NCBI GenBank assembly: GCA_964651045.1
Contig: CAZYVD010000022.1
Location: 1-37,200, forward strand
Length of the DNA: 37,200 nucleotides
Direction of reading: 5' to 3'
Origin: CAZYVD01 sp964651045
Lineage (GTDB): Bacteria > Zhuqueibacterota > QNDG01 > DSAB01
Shown: one piece after another, positions 7,335 to 15,821 of the stretch
How the letters are laid out: each line of letters starts with the position of its first letter
Numbering within the stretch: position 1 is the first letter of the stretch
The notes under the pieces: generated by a model
What the model was told of the DNA's origin: nothing
What the model saw: the letters and a program-made list of their open reading frames with translations, nothing else
Database searches by the model: none
Translations under genes and position numbers: made by a program

Positions 7335-8582
7335 TTACCTCTTTTTAAAAAATAATATATATTCATCCTTCATCGTATTTCGTATTCCTTTTATAGGTTT
7401 CAAAATGTTTTTGACAAGCATTAAATTGAACTTTTCACATGATTCTATTATCTTATTTTCCAATCTAATACCTCCTGTCTGATTGGTATTTGAACCTATA
7501 ATCATCACAAAATACTTATCTTTTTTCAACACCCTTGAGACTTCCGAACATACTAATTGCATATCTTTGAAATAATTTCTTAGTCTCTCATTCTTATTCT
7601 TACCAACCAATCCAATCATGTTATTCCGAATATTATCAACATCATATCCTAAAAAATTTAACTGTGCTTCATCGTTTTTTACGTAATCAATTGCAAAAGA
7701 ATATGGCGGTGAGGTAATTACCCCATCAATAGAATTATCCTCTAAAGGTATTTTCATAGCATTAGCATCTTCTAAGATATTAAGTTTTCCTAAATCGATT
7801 ATATATTTTGAATTATTTATAACAAAATTAACTACTGTATTTTCATATCTTTTTAATACCTTGGCAAAAAGCTCTTTGTGGGTTGACTTGACTACCCTTT
7901 TAGAATATCCTAAAGCATCCAAAAAAGCAAGAAGAGCCAATTCGTAAATTTTCAATTTTCCATTATCAGTGATTTTTTCTAATTTAGATTTCACATTATT
8001 GACATTAAAGAAATTAAATAACTGCTCTGATTTATTGGAAATTCCTTCTAATAGTTTAATATCAAGAGATAAACTATTATACTTTACTTTTGTCATAAAC
8101 TGGCAAAAAGGGCTCAAATCAATTGCATAAGAATTTATACCCATTAAGGCAGCTTCAATATTAGTCGTTCCACTTCCACACATAGGGTCTAAAATTACTT
8201 CATTTTTCTTAATACCTATTATATTGATTAATGCTTTAATCAATTGAGGATGAAATTTGCCCCGATAAGGAAATAATCCATGAGTTGCATAACCAGTAGA
8301 AAACAGTCCATTTTCAAAATATGTTTTAGTGATTGTTGATCGTTTATTTGTAATCGGTTGAACCGATTGATTATACATTAAAAAATGTTTCGTCGGTTTA
8401 CCATCAATAGATTTAAAATATGCTAATCTATCAATTAATCTTTCTTGGGGCAAACAATTATATTCAAGATATGCCAATTCGAGTTCGAATATTTCATTAA
8501 CAGACGGCAATAATTCAATATCCCTATCAAACAATTTTTCAATACACGGAGGTAAGGTATAAAATTCGTTCTTAATAGTCAT
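7335..8582 (-). CDS. TSPPY-type DNA methyltransferase (probable N4-cytosine)
   Basis: A 415-residue DNA methyltransferase and first gene of the restriction operon. The SAM-binding motif LDPMCGSGTTNIEAA (131-145) precedes the catalytic motif TSPPYSFAIDY (290-300). The (S/T)SPPY form is typical of N4-cytosine enzymes. The upstream THGLFPYRGKFHPQL segment (100-114) matches the H..YP.KF.P line of many stand-alone bacterial methyltransferases of this group. About 120 residues between the motifs may hold target-recognition elements. It starts at ATG (MTIKN) with a weak ribosome-binding site. It is directly followed by the DpnII-like nuclease, so it is the likeliest protecting enzyme. An attC-like element lies just upstream. 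Confidence 0.87.
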   Translation of the reverse strand: MTIKNEFYTLPPCIEKLFDRDIELLPSVNEIFELELAYLEYNCLPQERLIDRLAYFKSIDGKPTKHFLMYNQSVQPITNKRSTITKTYFENGLFSTGYATHGLFPYRGKFHPQLIKALINIIGIKKNEVILDPMCGSGTTNIEAALMGINSYAIDLSPFCQFMTKVKYNSLSLDIKLLEGISNKSEQLFNFFNVNNVKSKLEKITDNGKLKIYELALLAFLDALGYSKRVVKSTHKELFAKVLKRYENTVVNFVINNSKYIIDLGKLNILEDANAMKIPLEDNSIDGVITSPPYSFAIDYVKNDEAQLNFLGYDVDNIRNNMIGLVGKNKNERLRNYFKDMQLVCSEVSRVLKKDKYFVMIIGSNTNQTGGIRLENKIIESCEKFNLMLVKNILKPIKGIRNTMKDEYILFFKKR

Positions 8583-8616
8583 TATAATCCAATCGTCTTA
8601 TTTAAAAACTTATTAC

Positions 8617-8742
8617 AGCTAACACCAGCATCAGCTGTACCACAAGCTCACTATTAAACTTTCAAAACCTGATGAACTCGAATCCAAAACAAGGCTTCTA
8701 AAATACACTCATCGGCGGCATCAGCTGAATGTAGTATTAGGT
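8617..8742 (-). other. attC-like imperfect palindrome (126 bp)
   Basis: Read on the minus strand it opens with ACCTAAT (one base from RYYYAAC) and closes with GTTAGCT (one base from GTTRRRY). The two ends are complementary over about 20 bases with small bulges: CTAATACTACATTCAGCTG at one end, and the complement of CTAACACCAGCATCAGCTG at the other. That gives the long imperfect stem expected of an attC. It lies after the stop of the 8794-9972 gene in gene direction. No ORF is present in 8583-8793. Confidence 0.5.
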
Positions 8743-8793
8743 TCCGCCTAATTTAATAATATTGAGTCATATAATTATTTTTTTTATTCCTGT

Positions 8794-9972
8794 TTATATA
8801 TCCTTATTTTCTAAAGTATTTATTATTGAATCCCAGAATGCCTTAACTTGCTCTTTAGGTACTTTTTTAATCTCATTGATTGGTTTTTTAAAATAAATCT
8901 TTTCTAATAAATTTTCAATAGATTTATCGCTTAGGTTAGAGAGATTTATTGGTTTAGAGAAGCTACATTCAAAACTAAGTTCACATGCAAGAATTACATC
9001 AAACGGTGGATATTGTTTTATATCTGAGGCTAAATACCGTATGTATTTACTAAAATTATCAAAATATACTGGATCATTAAGGAAATTAAGATCTGAAGTA
9101 TCTGCTAATGAAAAATTGATCGTTAATATTCTTAGAACTTTGTCACGAGGTTCGCCTGCTTGTTGTTTCTGAAGCTTGTCTTCTATTTTAACACCCCACT
9201 GAGTTTTTGAAAATTCAGCAGGATCATTAATTCTAAAATATAATATTGTATCTGTTGATCTTGTTGCTTGCCCCCACAAAATTGATCTAATCTCAGAATT
9301 TTTCTCGATAGACTCTACATGAACTTTTAACTTCAAAGAACCTGCTGGAGATTGAACATAGTAAACATCACCTTTATTAGCAGTCCTAATCCATTTTAAA
9401 AAATTCTTGCAGAACTGATCAATCCAATCATATACCTCCCTGAATTGGGGAAAGTCATAAGTGTAATCAAAAGTCTGTGCCTGTGAATCGATAGTTATTT
9501 CGAATCCAATATTGAGATCAAGGTTTTTTAAACATGAGGTTAATAGCCTTGAAAATACTTGATAACCATAATAATCCATAGGTGAAAACACTTCAATTAA
9601 ATATTCGTAATCATCTAATTTAACCGATATATCTGGCGACTTTTGATTTTGCACTCTTCTTATAGGAGTTACTCTTGATTTTAGTTTTTCGTATAAATAA
9701 ATGAATAAAAACAATTCCGATAATTGACGGGAAAAAACAAAATTATCATTACATTTAAGAAGTGAGTCTCCAATTTCACTACTTTGACTACCATATTTGT
9801 CTATCAGCTTAAGAGTTTTTTTGATATGAGGATAGTGTATATTTTCTAGCAAACGTACAATTTCCCTATCATCCCTTGAACCCAACTCACCCAATTTGAA
9901 ATTAGATTTGATCCATAGAAATTCTTCTATCGCTTCTTTACTTACTTTGGTTATTCTATAATCAATTTCCAT
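8794..9972 (-). CDS. Unknown protein with possible PD-(D/E)XK-like core
   Basis: I do not recognise this 392-residue protein. Visible are a mixed N-terminal region and a helix LSELFLFIYLYEKL (about 84-97). Then come KSPDISVKLDDYEYLIEVFSP, with Pro113-Asp114 and Glu127, which looks like the PD...E strand pair of a restriction-endonuclease fold. The Lys normally two residues after the Glu is Phe here, so catalysis is uncertain. There is no membrane segment. I use the ATG at 9972; an in-frame GTG pair at 10023 would add 17 residues and cannot be excluded. It is a single gene behind tandem palindromes overlapping its probable promoter and is followed by an attC-like element. Its place beside the restriction operon suggests defence, which is inference. 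Confidence 0.7.
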   Translation of the reverse strand: MEIDYRITKVSKEAIEEFLWIKSNFKLGELGSRDDREIVRLLENIHYPHIKKTLKLIDKYGSQSSEIGDSLLKCNDNFVFSRQLSELFLFIYLYEKLKSRVTPIRRVQNQKSPDISVKLDDYEYLIEVFSPMDYYGYQVFSRLLTSCLKNLDLNIGFEITIDSQAQTFDYTYDFPQFREVYDWIDQFCKNFLKWIRTANKGDVYYVQSPAGSLKLKVHVESIEKNSEIRSILWGQATRSTDTILYFRINDPAEFSKTQWGVKIEDKLQKQQAGEPRDKVLRILTINFSLADTSDLNFLNDPVYFDNFSKYIRYLASDIKQYPPFDVILACELSFECSFSKPINLSNLSDKSIENLLEKIYFKKPINEIKKVPKEQVKAFWDSIINTLENKDI

Positions 9973-10051
9973 ATTCTTACCAGTGCATTTTTTATCAACG
10001 TAAAATAATATTATCCCCACCACACCAATGATTGAGAAAAAAATTTAAGGA

Positions 10052-10108
10052 TTTCTTATATAAGAAACATAAAAGTTTCTTGATTTAGAAACAAGCGATT
10101 TTTTATTT
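10052..10108 (-). promoter_or_regulatory. Promoter with two tandem palindromic operators
   Basis: A perfect 16-bp palindrome TTTCTTATATAAGAAA (10052-10067) and a second dyad GTTTC-N8-GAAAC (10075-10092) have centres 24 bases apart. Both share the half-site TTTCTT/AAGAAA. On the minus strand, TTGTTT and TATGTT with a 17-base spacer fit a promoter running through the second dyad. This suggests cooperative repression of the 8794-9972 gene. No regulator is encoded beside it. Confidence 0.6.
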
Positions 10109-10461
10109 CATGGTAGTTTTTTCACGACCCGATGTTTTTATCTGACCGAATGGCATTTTTTTATTTAAGATTCAACAAAAGGATCCACACACATAGTTAC
10201 TACTCATCTTGTGTGATAATTTCTATATCAGGATGGAATTTGTTTATTTTATCTTTTTTACTATTAATCTTTTTAAATTTAAAATATAAAGAAGTTCTTA
10301 GATTTATATTGGAACACAAAATAAACATCGCATGCCAAAACCATACTGAAAAATAGACCTGAAAGAATTTACAAACAAATCCTTTTATTAAAAACAGGAA
10401 GGTACTCTGTTATTCCGCATTCCTGAGGGCAGAATGCAAAAAATCTCTAATGTTATAACCT
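10109..10461. other. Non-coding boundary between the island and the chemotaxis genes
   Basis: About 350 bases without a convincing gene. A plus-strand open frame at 10132-10356 has no homology that I recognise and no ribosome-binding site. An inverted pair GCATTC..GAATGC (about 10417-10437) lies just past the chemoreceptor stop, but no T-run follows on the minus strand. The island's cassette-like pattern ends here. Confidence 0.5.
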
Positions 10462-12120
10462 TTAACTTCGAAGCTTGAACTGTTCAACAAGCTCTTTTAG
10501 CTCATTTGTCTTTTCGTTCAACCGTGTTGCTGCCTTTGCTAGTTGTTCAGAACCGTTTGCAGATTGTTTTGTGATGCTGCTTATGGAGGTTACTGCATTC
10601 GATATATCTTCTGCACCTATGCTCTGTTCCTCAGAAACCTTGGCAATCTGTCTAACCATCTCTTGAGTCTGCGATACAGAGGCCACTATTTCATTGAGCG
10701 TCTTCTCTGTCTTCTCTATGGCTTCCTGTCCGTTATTAACCACTCGATTGACCTCTTTCATAAAACTTGCTGCATTCTGAATTTCTGACTGAACAGAACT
10801 GATTGTATCCTCAATCATCTGTGCATACTCTTTTGTCTTCTTTACAAGTCGCCTCACCTCAAGTGCAACGATCCCAAAACCAGCACCCATCTCACCGGCA
10901 TTTGCTGCCTCTATCGAGGCGTTCAATGCCAGCACATTGGTCTGAGTGGCAAGATCAGTTATGCTCCAGATGATATCTTCTATCTGGTTTGTGTGACCAT
11001 TGAGTCTTTCAACAATAATTCCAATCCTGTTTGCCGAATCAACAATCTCCTCCATTCCCTTTCTTGCCTCACCCATCTCTGTCTTCCCTTTCTGCACCTT
11101 TTTACTCGCAGTGTCGGCAATCTCCGCAGTCTTGACAGCAATCTGTGAATTTTTAACAATAGATGATGTCATCTCCTGTACTGTAGCGGCCACCTCGGCA
11201 GCCTGGTTCATCTGCTCCTCTGCTCCTGTAGCAAGCTGTACAGAGGTCGAGCTAATCTCATTTGTGGCTACAGCTACCTCCTCGCTGTTTCGCTTTACCA
11301 GTGATACTATGTCATGCAGTTTCCCAACAAATGTATTAAACCATCTGGCCAGCTCTCCCATCTCATCTTTTGATTTTACTTCAATTTTCCCTGTAAGATC
11401 TCCCTCTCCCTCTGCAATGTTTCGAATCATATCCACAACATTTTTAACGGGTCTTGTAATAGATGTATTGACTGTAAACATTAAAAATAATCCGATAACA
11501 ACGACTCCTAAAATGAAACTGATTGAGGTAACAACTACTCTCTTATAGTGACTCCTTGCGCTCTTCTCTATCCTTGCAGCAATATCAAGATTTATCTCTT
11601 CTAATCTATTTAGGTAGTCTCTCATCTTCTCAAATTTTTCATTGCCCTCTTTTAAGCTCAAATCTATTGCCAATCTTCTTCCCCATCTTGTGTCTTCCAT
11701 GCGTGCCTTTACAATCCTGTCTGAGACCTCTTCCCATTCTATCCTGGCCTTCTCATATTCAGAAAATAGTGCCTCCTCTTCCGGAAATGGTTTAAGAGTC
11801 TTGTATTTTTCCCATCTCTCCTTTGATTGCTTTTTATTTTCATTATAATCTGATAAGAGCTTGGAAAATATTTCCGATTTCACATCTGCAAAAATCATCG
11901 ATCTTTCTGCTACCAGAAGCTGCTGCAGGTCTCTGTCTGCTTCTATTAGATAATCCATGGCAATCAGTCTGTTGTTCAGTACGTCTTTCAATTTAAGCTG
12001 TATGCTCCTGGTACTCCAGAACCCAGAAAGTCCTATAAGAATCGTTAGAAAAAGGAGTGCAGAAAATCCAAGTGTCAGCTTATCACCGATTCTTAAGTCG
12101 CGATAATGAAATTTCCACAT
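10462..12120 (-). CDS. mcp: Methyl-accepting chemotaxis protein
   Basis: A 552-residue transmembrane chemoreceptor. Order: cytoplasmic N tip, membrane segment about 15-35, a helical periplasmic domain about 36-195 of the four-helix-bundle type, membrane segment about 196-218, HAMP about 219-272 (RPVKNVVDMIRNIAEGEGDLT), then the long signalling coiled coil. The hairpin tip that binds CheA/CheW is present as TQTNVLALNASIEAANAGE and GFGIVALEVRRL. The usual VADEVR reads VALEVR. There is no C-terminal CheR pentapeptide tether. The ATG has an AGAGGA box. It follows the secreted Cache gene by 38 bases, so the two are probably co-transcribed and may sense together. Confidence 0.95.
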   Translation of the reverse strand: MWKFHYRDLRIGDKLTLGFSALLFLTILIGLSGFWSTRSIQLKLKDVLNNRLIAMDYLIEADRDLQQLLVAERSMIFADVKSEIFSKLLSDYNENKKQSKERWEKYKTLKPFPEEEALFSEYEKARIEWEEVSDRIVKARMEDTRWGRRLAIDLSLKEGNEKFEKMRDYLNRLEEINLDIAARIEKSARSHYKRVVVTSISFILGVVVIGLFLMFTVNTSITRPVKNVVDMIRNIAEGEGDLTGKIEVKSKDEMGELARWFNTFVGKLHDIVSLVKRNSEEVAVATNEISSTSVQLATGAEEQMNQAAEVAATVQEMTSSIVKNSQIAVKTAEIADTASKKVQKGKTEMGEARKGMEEIVDSANRIGIIVERLNGHTNQIEDIIWSITDLATQTNVLALNASIEAANAGEMGAGFGIVALEVRRLVKKTKEYAQMIEDTISSVQSEIQNAASFMKEVNRVVNNGQEAIEKTEKTLNEIVASVSQTQEMVRQIAKVSEEQSIGAEDISNAVTSISSITKQSANGSEQLAKAATRLNEKTNELKELVEQFKLRS

Positions 12121-12158
12121 ATAGTTCCTCTTAATAATAGGGCAAGATTTTAGATAGA

Positions 12159-12743
12159 TTACTCTATATTGGTATAGCTATCCTGCATTCTGTCTACATC
12201 AATGCCAAAGCTAATAACACCGATCGCCTTATCTCCATCCATTACAGGCACAGAAATGTATACGAGATATGCCTGCGATGCCTCATCAAATATCACATCA
12301 CTTATATAGATATCACCCTTTCCCTCATTAAAAGATTTTAAGAATATCTCGTCGTTTCCATACCAGTAATTCTCTATTCTGTCGGTCATGGCAACACAGG
12401 CTCCCTGGCTACTCATGACAAAGATAACAGCATAATATGGTGTAAGCTGCTGAATCTTGCGCAAATATTGACCGCATTTTGAGACCATATAACTCTTCAT
12501 CCAGTCCGCAAGCCCCCTTGTCAGCCTCCACTGTTCATTTAAATTGAGAATATCTCTCATGTGCTTTCCAATGTTGTTTTCTGCTTTTACTGCATTAACT
12601 ATCACAGGCACTCTTTCGAACTTGACGATTTTTTCCCTTGCATGCTGAACAACAAAAGGAGGAGCCTTTTCATTCAAAACGGCTGGATATAGATTTATAG
12701 CAGAAAAAAGAATAGAAATAGAATAGATCGAAAGTTTTCTCAT
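12159..12743 (-). CDS. Secreted single Cache (PDC) sensor-domain protein
   Basis: A 194-residue protein with an N-terminal signal peptide (basic MRK, then a hydrophobic stretch ending near SAINLYPA) and one PDC/Cache ligand-binding domain. Its core YWYGNDEIFLKSFNEGKGDI, followed by FDEASQAYLVYISVPVMDG and IGVISFGIDV, is typical of extracellular small-molecule sensors. There is no second membrane segment and no signalling domain, so it must act through a partner, most likely the chemoreceptor encoded 38 bases downstream. I start at the second ATG, seven bases after AAGGGG; the first ATG is too close to that box. The ligand is unknown; amino acids, organic acids and polyamines are common for the fold. 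Confidence 0.85.
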   Translation of the reverse strand: MRKLSIYSISILFSAINLYPAVLNEKAPPFVVQHAREKIVKFERVPVIVNAVKAENNIGKHMRDILNLNEQWRLTRGLADWMKSYMVSKCGQYLRKIQQLTPYYAVIFVMSSQGACVAMTDRIENYWYGNDEIFLKSFNEGKGDIYISDVIFDEASQAYLVYISVPVMDGDKAIGVISFGIDVDRMQDSYTNIE

Positions 12744-12843
12744 AAACATACCCCTTGGGTTTATTCCTATATTTTTCTTAATGATATATCAAAATTTATG
12801 CCAGAATATTTGGATATTAATAAGGTGGATTAAGATAATATTT

Positions 12844-12860
12844 AGCAATAACTTATTGCT
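12844..12860 (+). repeat. Short dyad with T-run between Cache and porin genes
   Basis: AGCAATAA and TTATTGCT form a perfect dyad around one base, followed by GTTTTTATT on the plus strand. It resembles a small terminator, but no plus-strand gene precedes it. It may instead be an operator. The rest of 12750-13004 is AT-rich and without a convincing gene. Confidence 0.35.
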
Positions 12861-13004
12861 GTTTTTATTGGGAAGGTCTATCTATATGATTGAAATTTAT
12901 GAAATCAAAATCGAAATACTATTTCACTATGAAACGTTCACCGCCCCCTACATTGAAGGCTAAAAAAATTGCTTTCGAACATTCAAATGATCGATGTGAG
13001 ACTG

Positions 13005-14141
13005 TTAATCTGCCTTAGAATCAAATGTATAATACAAAGTTATCCTTGCTGTTATGTCACTCTTCATTCCCCTTTTAGAATAGCCTTTTACCAATATGTT
13101 TGGCAATATATGAACATTCCTGCATGGAAAGTAATCGAGGCCTGCAATTATTAGAGTGCTTTCATCGTCTGAGCCTCCGATGAGCTTTCCGTCTGAAAAA
13201 TCTGTGTATACCATCTCTTCTTTGTTTGGATCAAAATAGTCGTAACGCGCAAATAGTCTGAGTTTATTGACAGGTGTTGTAACAGATCCAAAAATTGAGA
13301 GACCAATCTTTTTAACATCTGCCTTATTAGAATTCTTTATCGTCCCGTTGTCTATTATTACATCCTTTATACCCGACTCCTTGTTGGTTCGCATAAATAC
13401 CTCTATGCCAAATGAGAATCGTTCTCTTTTGTAGCCCATAAATCCCTTAACTGTGTAATATCCAGTGCTTCCTCTGTAGTCTCTGGCCGATTCCAATACT
13501 GCTGCGTTCTGAGCATCATCTGGGTCCTGTTTCTCATAATCTGCATATGCCTCAAGCATCAATCCTTTCACAGGAGTCACCCATAACGAATAACTAATCT
13601 TTTTATACCGATCGACTTCTGAAGAGCCATAGCCAGTACCATTGAAGACAGTAACCCAGTGGTGCAAAACATTGCCTACTAGCTCTCCCTTTATCCCTAT
13701 GCCCATGTCAGCAGATGAAGATATCTTGTTCAGACCCAAAATATCTTTTTCTATAGATCTATACCCCCAGTATCTTTCAGCATTTTTAAAACAATTTGTC
13801 TCTGATATTCCGAAATATATTCTATGTCTGGGAATGAGATTGCTCCATTCCAGATATGCATTTTTTACAAATGGAAAGATTTTTGATGTAGTGCCATATT
13901 TCCCATGAGCAGATTCCAGCCTTAATCGAACCTTTATATCAGATGTAATATTCTTATCGAAAGTCAGGTATATCCGTCTGAAGATGAACGCATTTCTGTT
14001 CTGTTCAGATTTTGCATTATTCTGATAGTTGTAGTAGTAATCGGCAAAAACCATTCCGCTGATATAAAACTTCCCCTGTGCACCTAATGTATTATAAAAA
14101 CATAATAGAAGAGCAAGTACGAGAAAAATTTTTCTAAGCAT
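13005..14141 (-). CDS. Outer-membrane porin (phosphate-selective porin O/P-like)
   Basis: A 378-residue beta-barrel protein. The signal peptide is clear (MLRKIFLVLALLLCFYNTLGAQ, cleavage near GAQ-G). The mature chain alternates short amphipathic strands with turns and ends in an aromatic strand (ITLYYTF), as outer-membrane barrels do. Segments such as FRRIYLTFDKNITSDIKVRLRLE and AYLEWS near the N terminus, and RYDYFDPN further on, match the OprO/OprP porin pattern. The start is the ATG at 14141, with AGGAGG eight bases upstream; the longer frame lacks a ribosome-binding site. It stands alone on its own transcript. Substrate is unknown; the phosphate label is the family name, not evidence of specificity. 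Confidence 0.78.
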   Translation of the reverse strand: MLRKIFLVLALLLCFYNTLGAQGKFYISGMVFADYYYNYQNNAKSEQNRNAFIFRRIYLTFDKNITSDIKVRLRLESAHGKYGTTSKIFPFVKNAYLEWSNLIPRHRIYFGISETNCFKNAERYWGYRSIEKDILGLNKISSSADMGIGIKGELVGNVLHHWVTVFNGTGYGSSEVDRYKKISYSLWVTPVKGLMLEAYADYEKQDPDDAQNAAVLESARDYRGSTGYYTVKGFMGYKRERFSFGIEVFMRTNKESGIKDVIIDNGTIKNSNKADVKKIGLSIFGSVTTPVNKLRLFARYDYFDPNKEEMVYTDFSDGKLIGGSDDESTLIIAGLDYFPCRNVHILPNILVKGYSKRGMKSDITARITLYYTFDSKAD

Positions 14142-14366
14142 TACTACAGCCTCCTGTTGATAAAACAGAATCCACAAAAAGCACAAAATTTAAATAATTC
14201 AATATACAAAAATCAATCCAGCCTTGCAACCACTATTCGAACACATCGATGACAGACACTTATTCACACAACATAGAAGTTTTTAAAATCTGAGTATAAT
14301 TTTGAGGGGAAAATCGCAGAATCACTAATCTTCTACAGACTAATCGATATAGATTTTCTGCTTGAG

Positions 14367-15821
14367 TTAACTCTTAAAGGCCACCTTCTTATCATCCAAT
14401 ATTATTTTCGTTTTATAATCTATAGATATGTCTGCATCTCTGTTTTGCCTTAACAGATCTATCACCTTTAGGAATGTCTTATTATTCTTCCTCCATACCC
14501 GATTCAGATTCCTTGCATAATGAGCCAGACCAATGTCAATCCATTTCCATTTAAATAGCCTCTTAAACGATTCCATGGATGAATAAAACTTCTTGTGGCT
14601 CCAGATTTGTGCTCTCTGCAGATCAAAGAGAGAAAAATGTGCTGGTTGAAAAACTGCATGATGTGCATCGTACAAACTCCAGTCGTAAAACTTTATACGA
14701 TGTTGCTCATTTACTCTATCATAAAACGCTGATCCTGGCAAAGGTGTAAGGATAAGAAACTGGGTAGATGTCAATTTAGCCCTCTTGGCAAATTTGACGG
14801 TTTCCTTTACAGTCTTCCAGTCGTCTTTATCGAATCCATAAACAAACATCCCGTGAACATGGATGTGAAATTTTCTTAATATTTTTACTGCATTTACTAC
14901 ATCATCCACTGTTTGAGATTTTTTCATCTCTTTTAAACTTTCTGAATTAACAGATTCAAACCCAATGTAAAGGGTATGACAGCCGGCCTTCCTCATGAGT
15001 TCAACCAATTCAATATCCTTTGCAATGTCTGCCCTCACCTGAGTAGACCACTTAAATTTGAACCTTTCCTGAATCATTGCATTGAGTAGTGCTTTTGAAC
15101 GCCTTCGGTTTGCAGTAAAGTTATCATCATAAAAGAAGATAAAATTCCGCCTGCTGTCGTACTGCCGAAGCTCCTTTAAAATATTTTCTATGGATCGAAA
15201 TCGATACTTTCTGCCAAACATTCCTGTCACAGAACAAAATGTGCAGTTAAATGGACAACCTCTAGATGTTTGAATTGGGATTGTCTTCTTACCAGCAATA
15301 AACCTGGTCTGACTTTTCATCAGCTTAAAATCTGGAAAGGGCAGGCGATCCAGTTCTTTTTCAAACGGCTGCATCGGATTTGAGATAATCTTATCATCTC
15401 TCTTATACGACAGATTGGGAACTTTCGAATAGTCATTATCGGTCTCCCATGCATCTATAAAGGCCATGAGTGGTTCTTCTCCTTCCCCACGAATGACAAA
15501 ATCGGCATGGTCCAGCGCCTCTTCTGGTAAAAACGTTACATGGGGACCTCCCATGATCACAGGGATTCCAATCTCCTTTATTCTGTCAGCAATCACGTAG
15601 GCCCGAGGTGCAGTAGAAGTTATTGTTGAAATACCCACAAGATCAGCAGACTCTACCTTATCAAAGTCAATTTCATGCATCTCCTCAACAATCACCTCAA
15701 CATCCCATCCACGCTGCTTCATCATTGTTCCAAGAATAAAACTCCCCAATCTCGGAAGAGGAAATTTTGAAAATATATGTAAATTCGGAGCCTTTGGCTC
15801 TATAAAAATCATCTTTCTCAT
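14367..15821 (-). CDS. B12-binding domain radical SAM protein
   Basis: A 484-residue enzyme with an N-terminal cobalamin-binding-type Rossmann domain (about 1-130; ADLVGISTITSTAPRAY, PVIMGGPHVTFLPEEAL and FVIRGEGE). A radical SAM barrel follows, with CPFNCTFC (Cys189, Cys193, Cys196) binding a 4Fe-4S cluster. The FYDDNF and LYIGFESVN segments are typical of this class (BchE/HpnJ-like methyltransferases and cyclases). The classic DxHxxG cobalamin ligand is absent, as in many members. The ATG at 15821 overlaps the stop of the regulator gene as ATGA, so translation is coupled; a longer upstream frame lies entirely inside that gene. The substrate is unknown and nothing nearby indicates a pathway. 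Confidence 0.88.
   Translation of the reverse strand: MRKMIFIEPKAPNLHIFSKFPLPRLGSFILGTMMKQRGWDVEVIVEEMHEIDFDKVESADLVGISTITSTAPRAYVIADRIKEIGIPVIMGGPHVTFLPEEALDHADFVIRGEGEEPLMAFIDAWETDNDYSKVPNLSYKRDDKIISNPMQPFEKELDRLPFPDFKLMKSQTRFIAGKKTIPIQTSRGCPFNCTFCSVTGMFGRKYRFRSIENILKELRQYDSRRNFIFFYDDNFTANRRRSKALLNAMIQERFKFKWSTQVRADIAKDIELVELMRKAGCHTLYIGFESVNSESLKEMKKSQTVDDVVNAVKILRKFHIHVHGMFVYGFDKDDWKTVKETVKFAKRAKLTSTQFLILTPLPGSAFYDRVNEQHRIKFYDWSLYDAHHAVFQPAHFSLFDLQRAQIWSHKKFYSSMESFKRLFKWKWIDIGLAHYARNLNRVWRKNNKTFLKVIDLLRQNRDADISIDYKTKIILDDKKVAFKS

Noticed and set aside
10132..10356. 74-codon plus frame with a hydrophobic stretch
   Set aside because: AT-rich, no ribosome-binding site, no recognisable pattern. 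A short membrane peptide cannot be fully excluded.
11000..11548. Long plus frame opposite the chemoreceptor
   Set aside because: Antisense shadow of a well-conserved coiled-coil gene.
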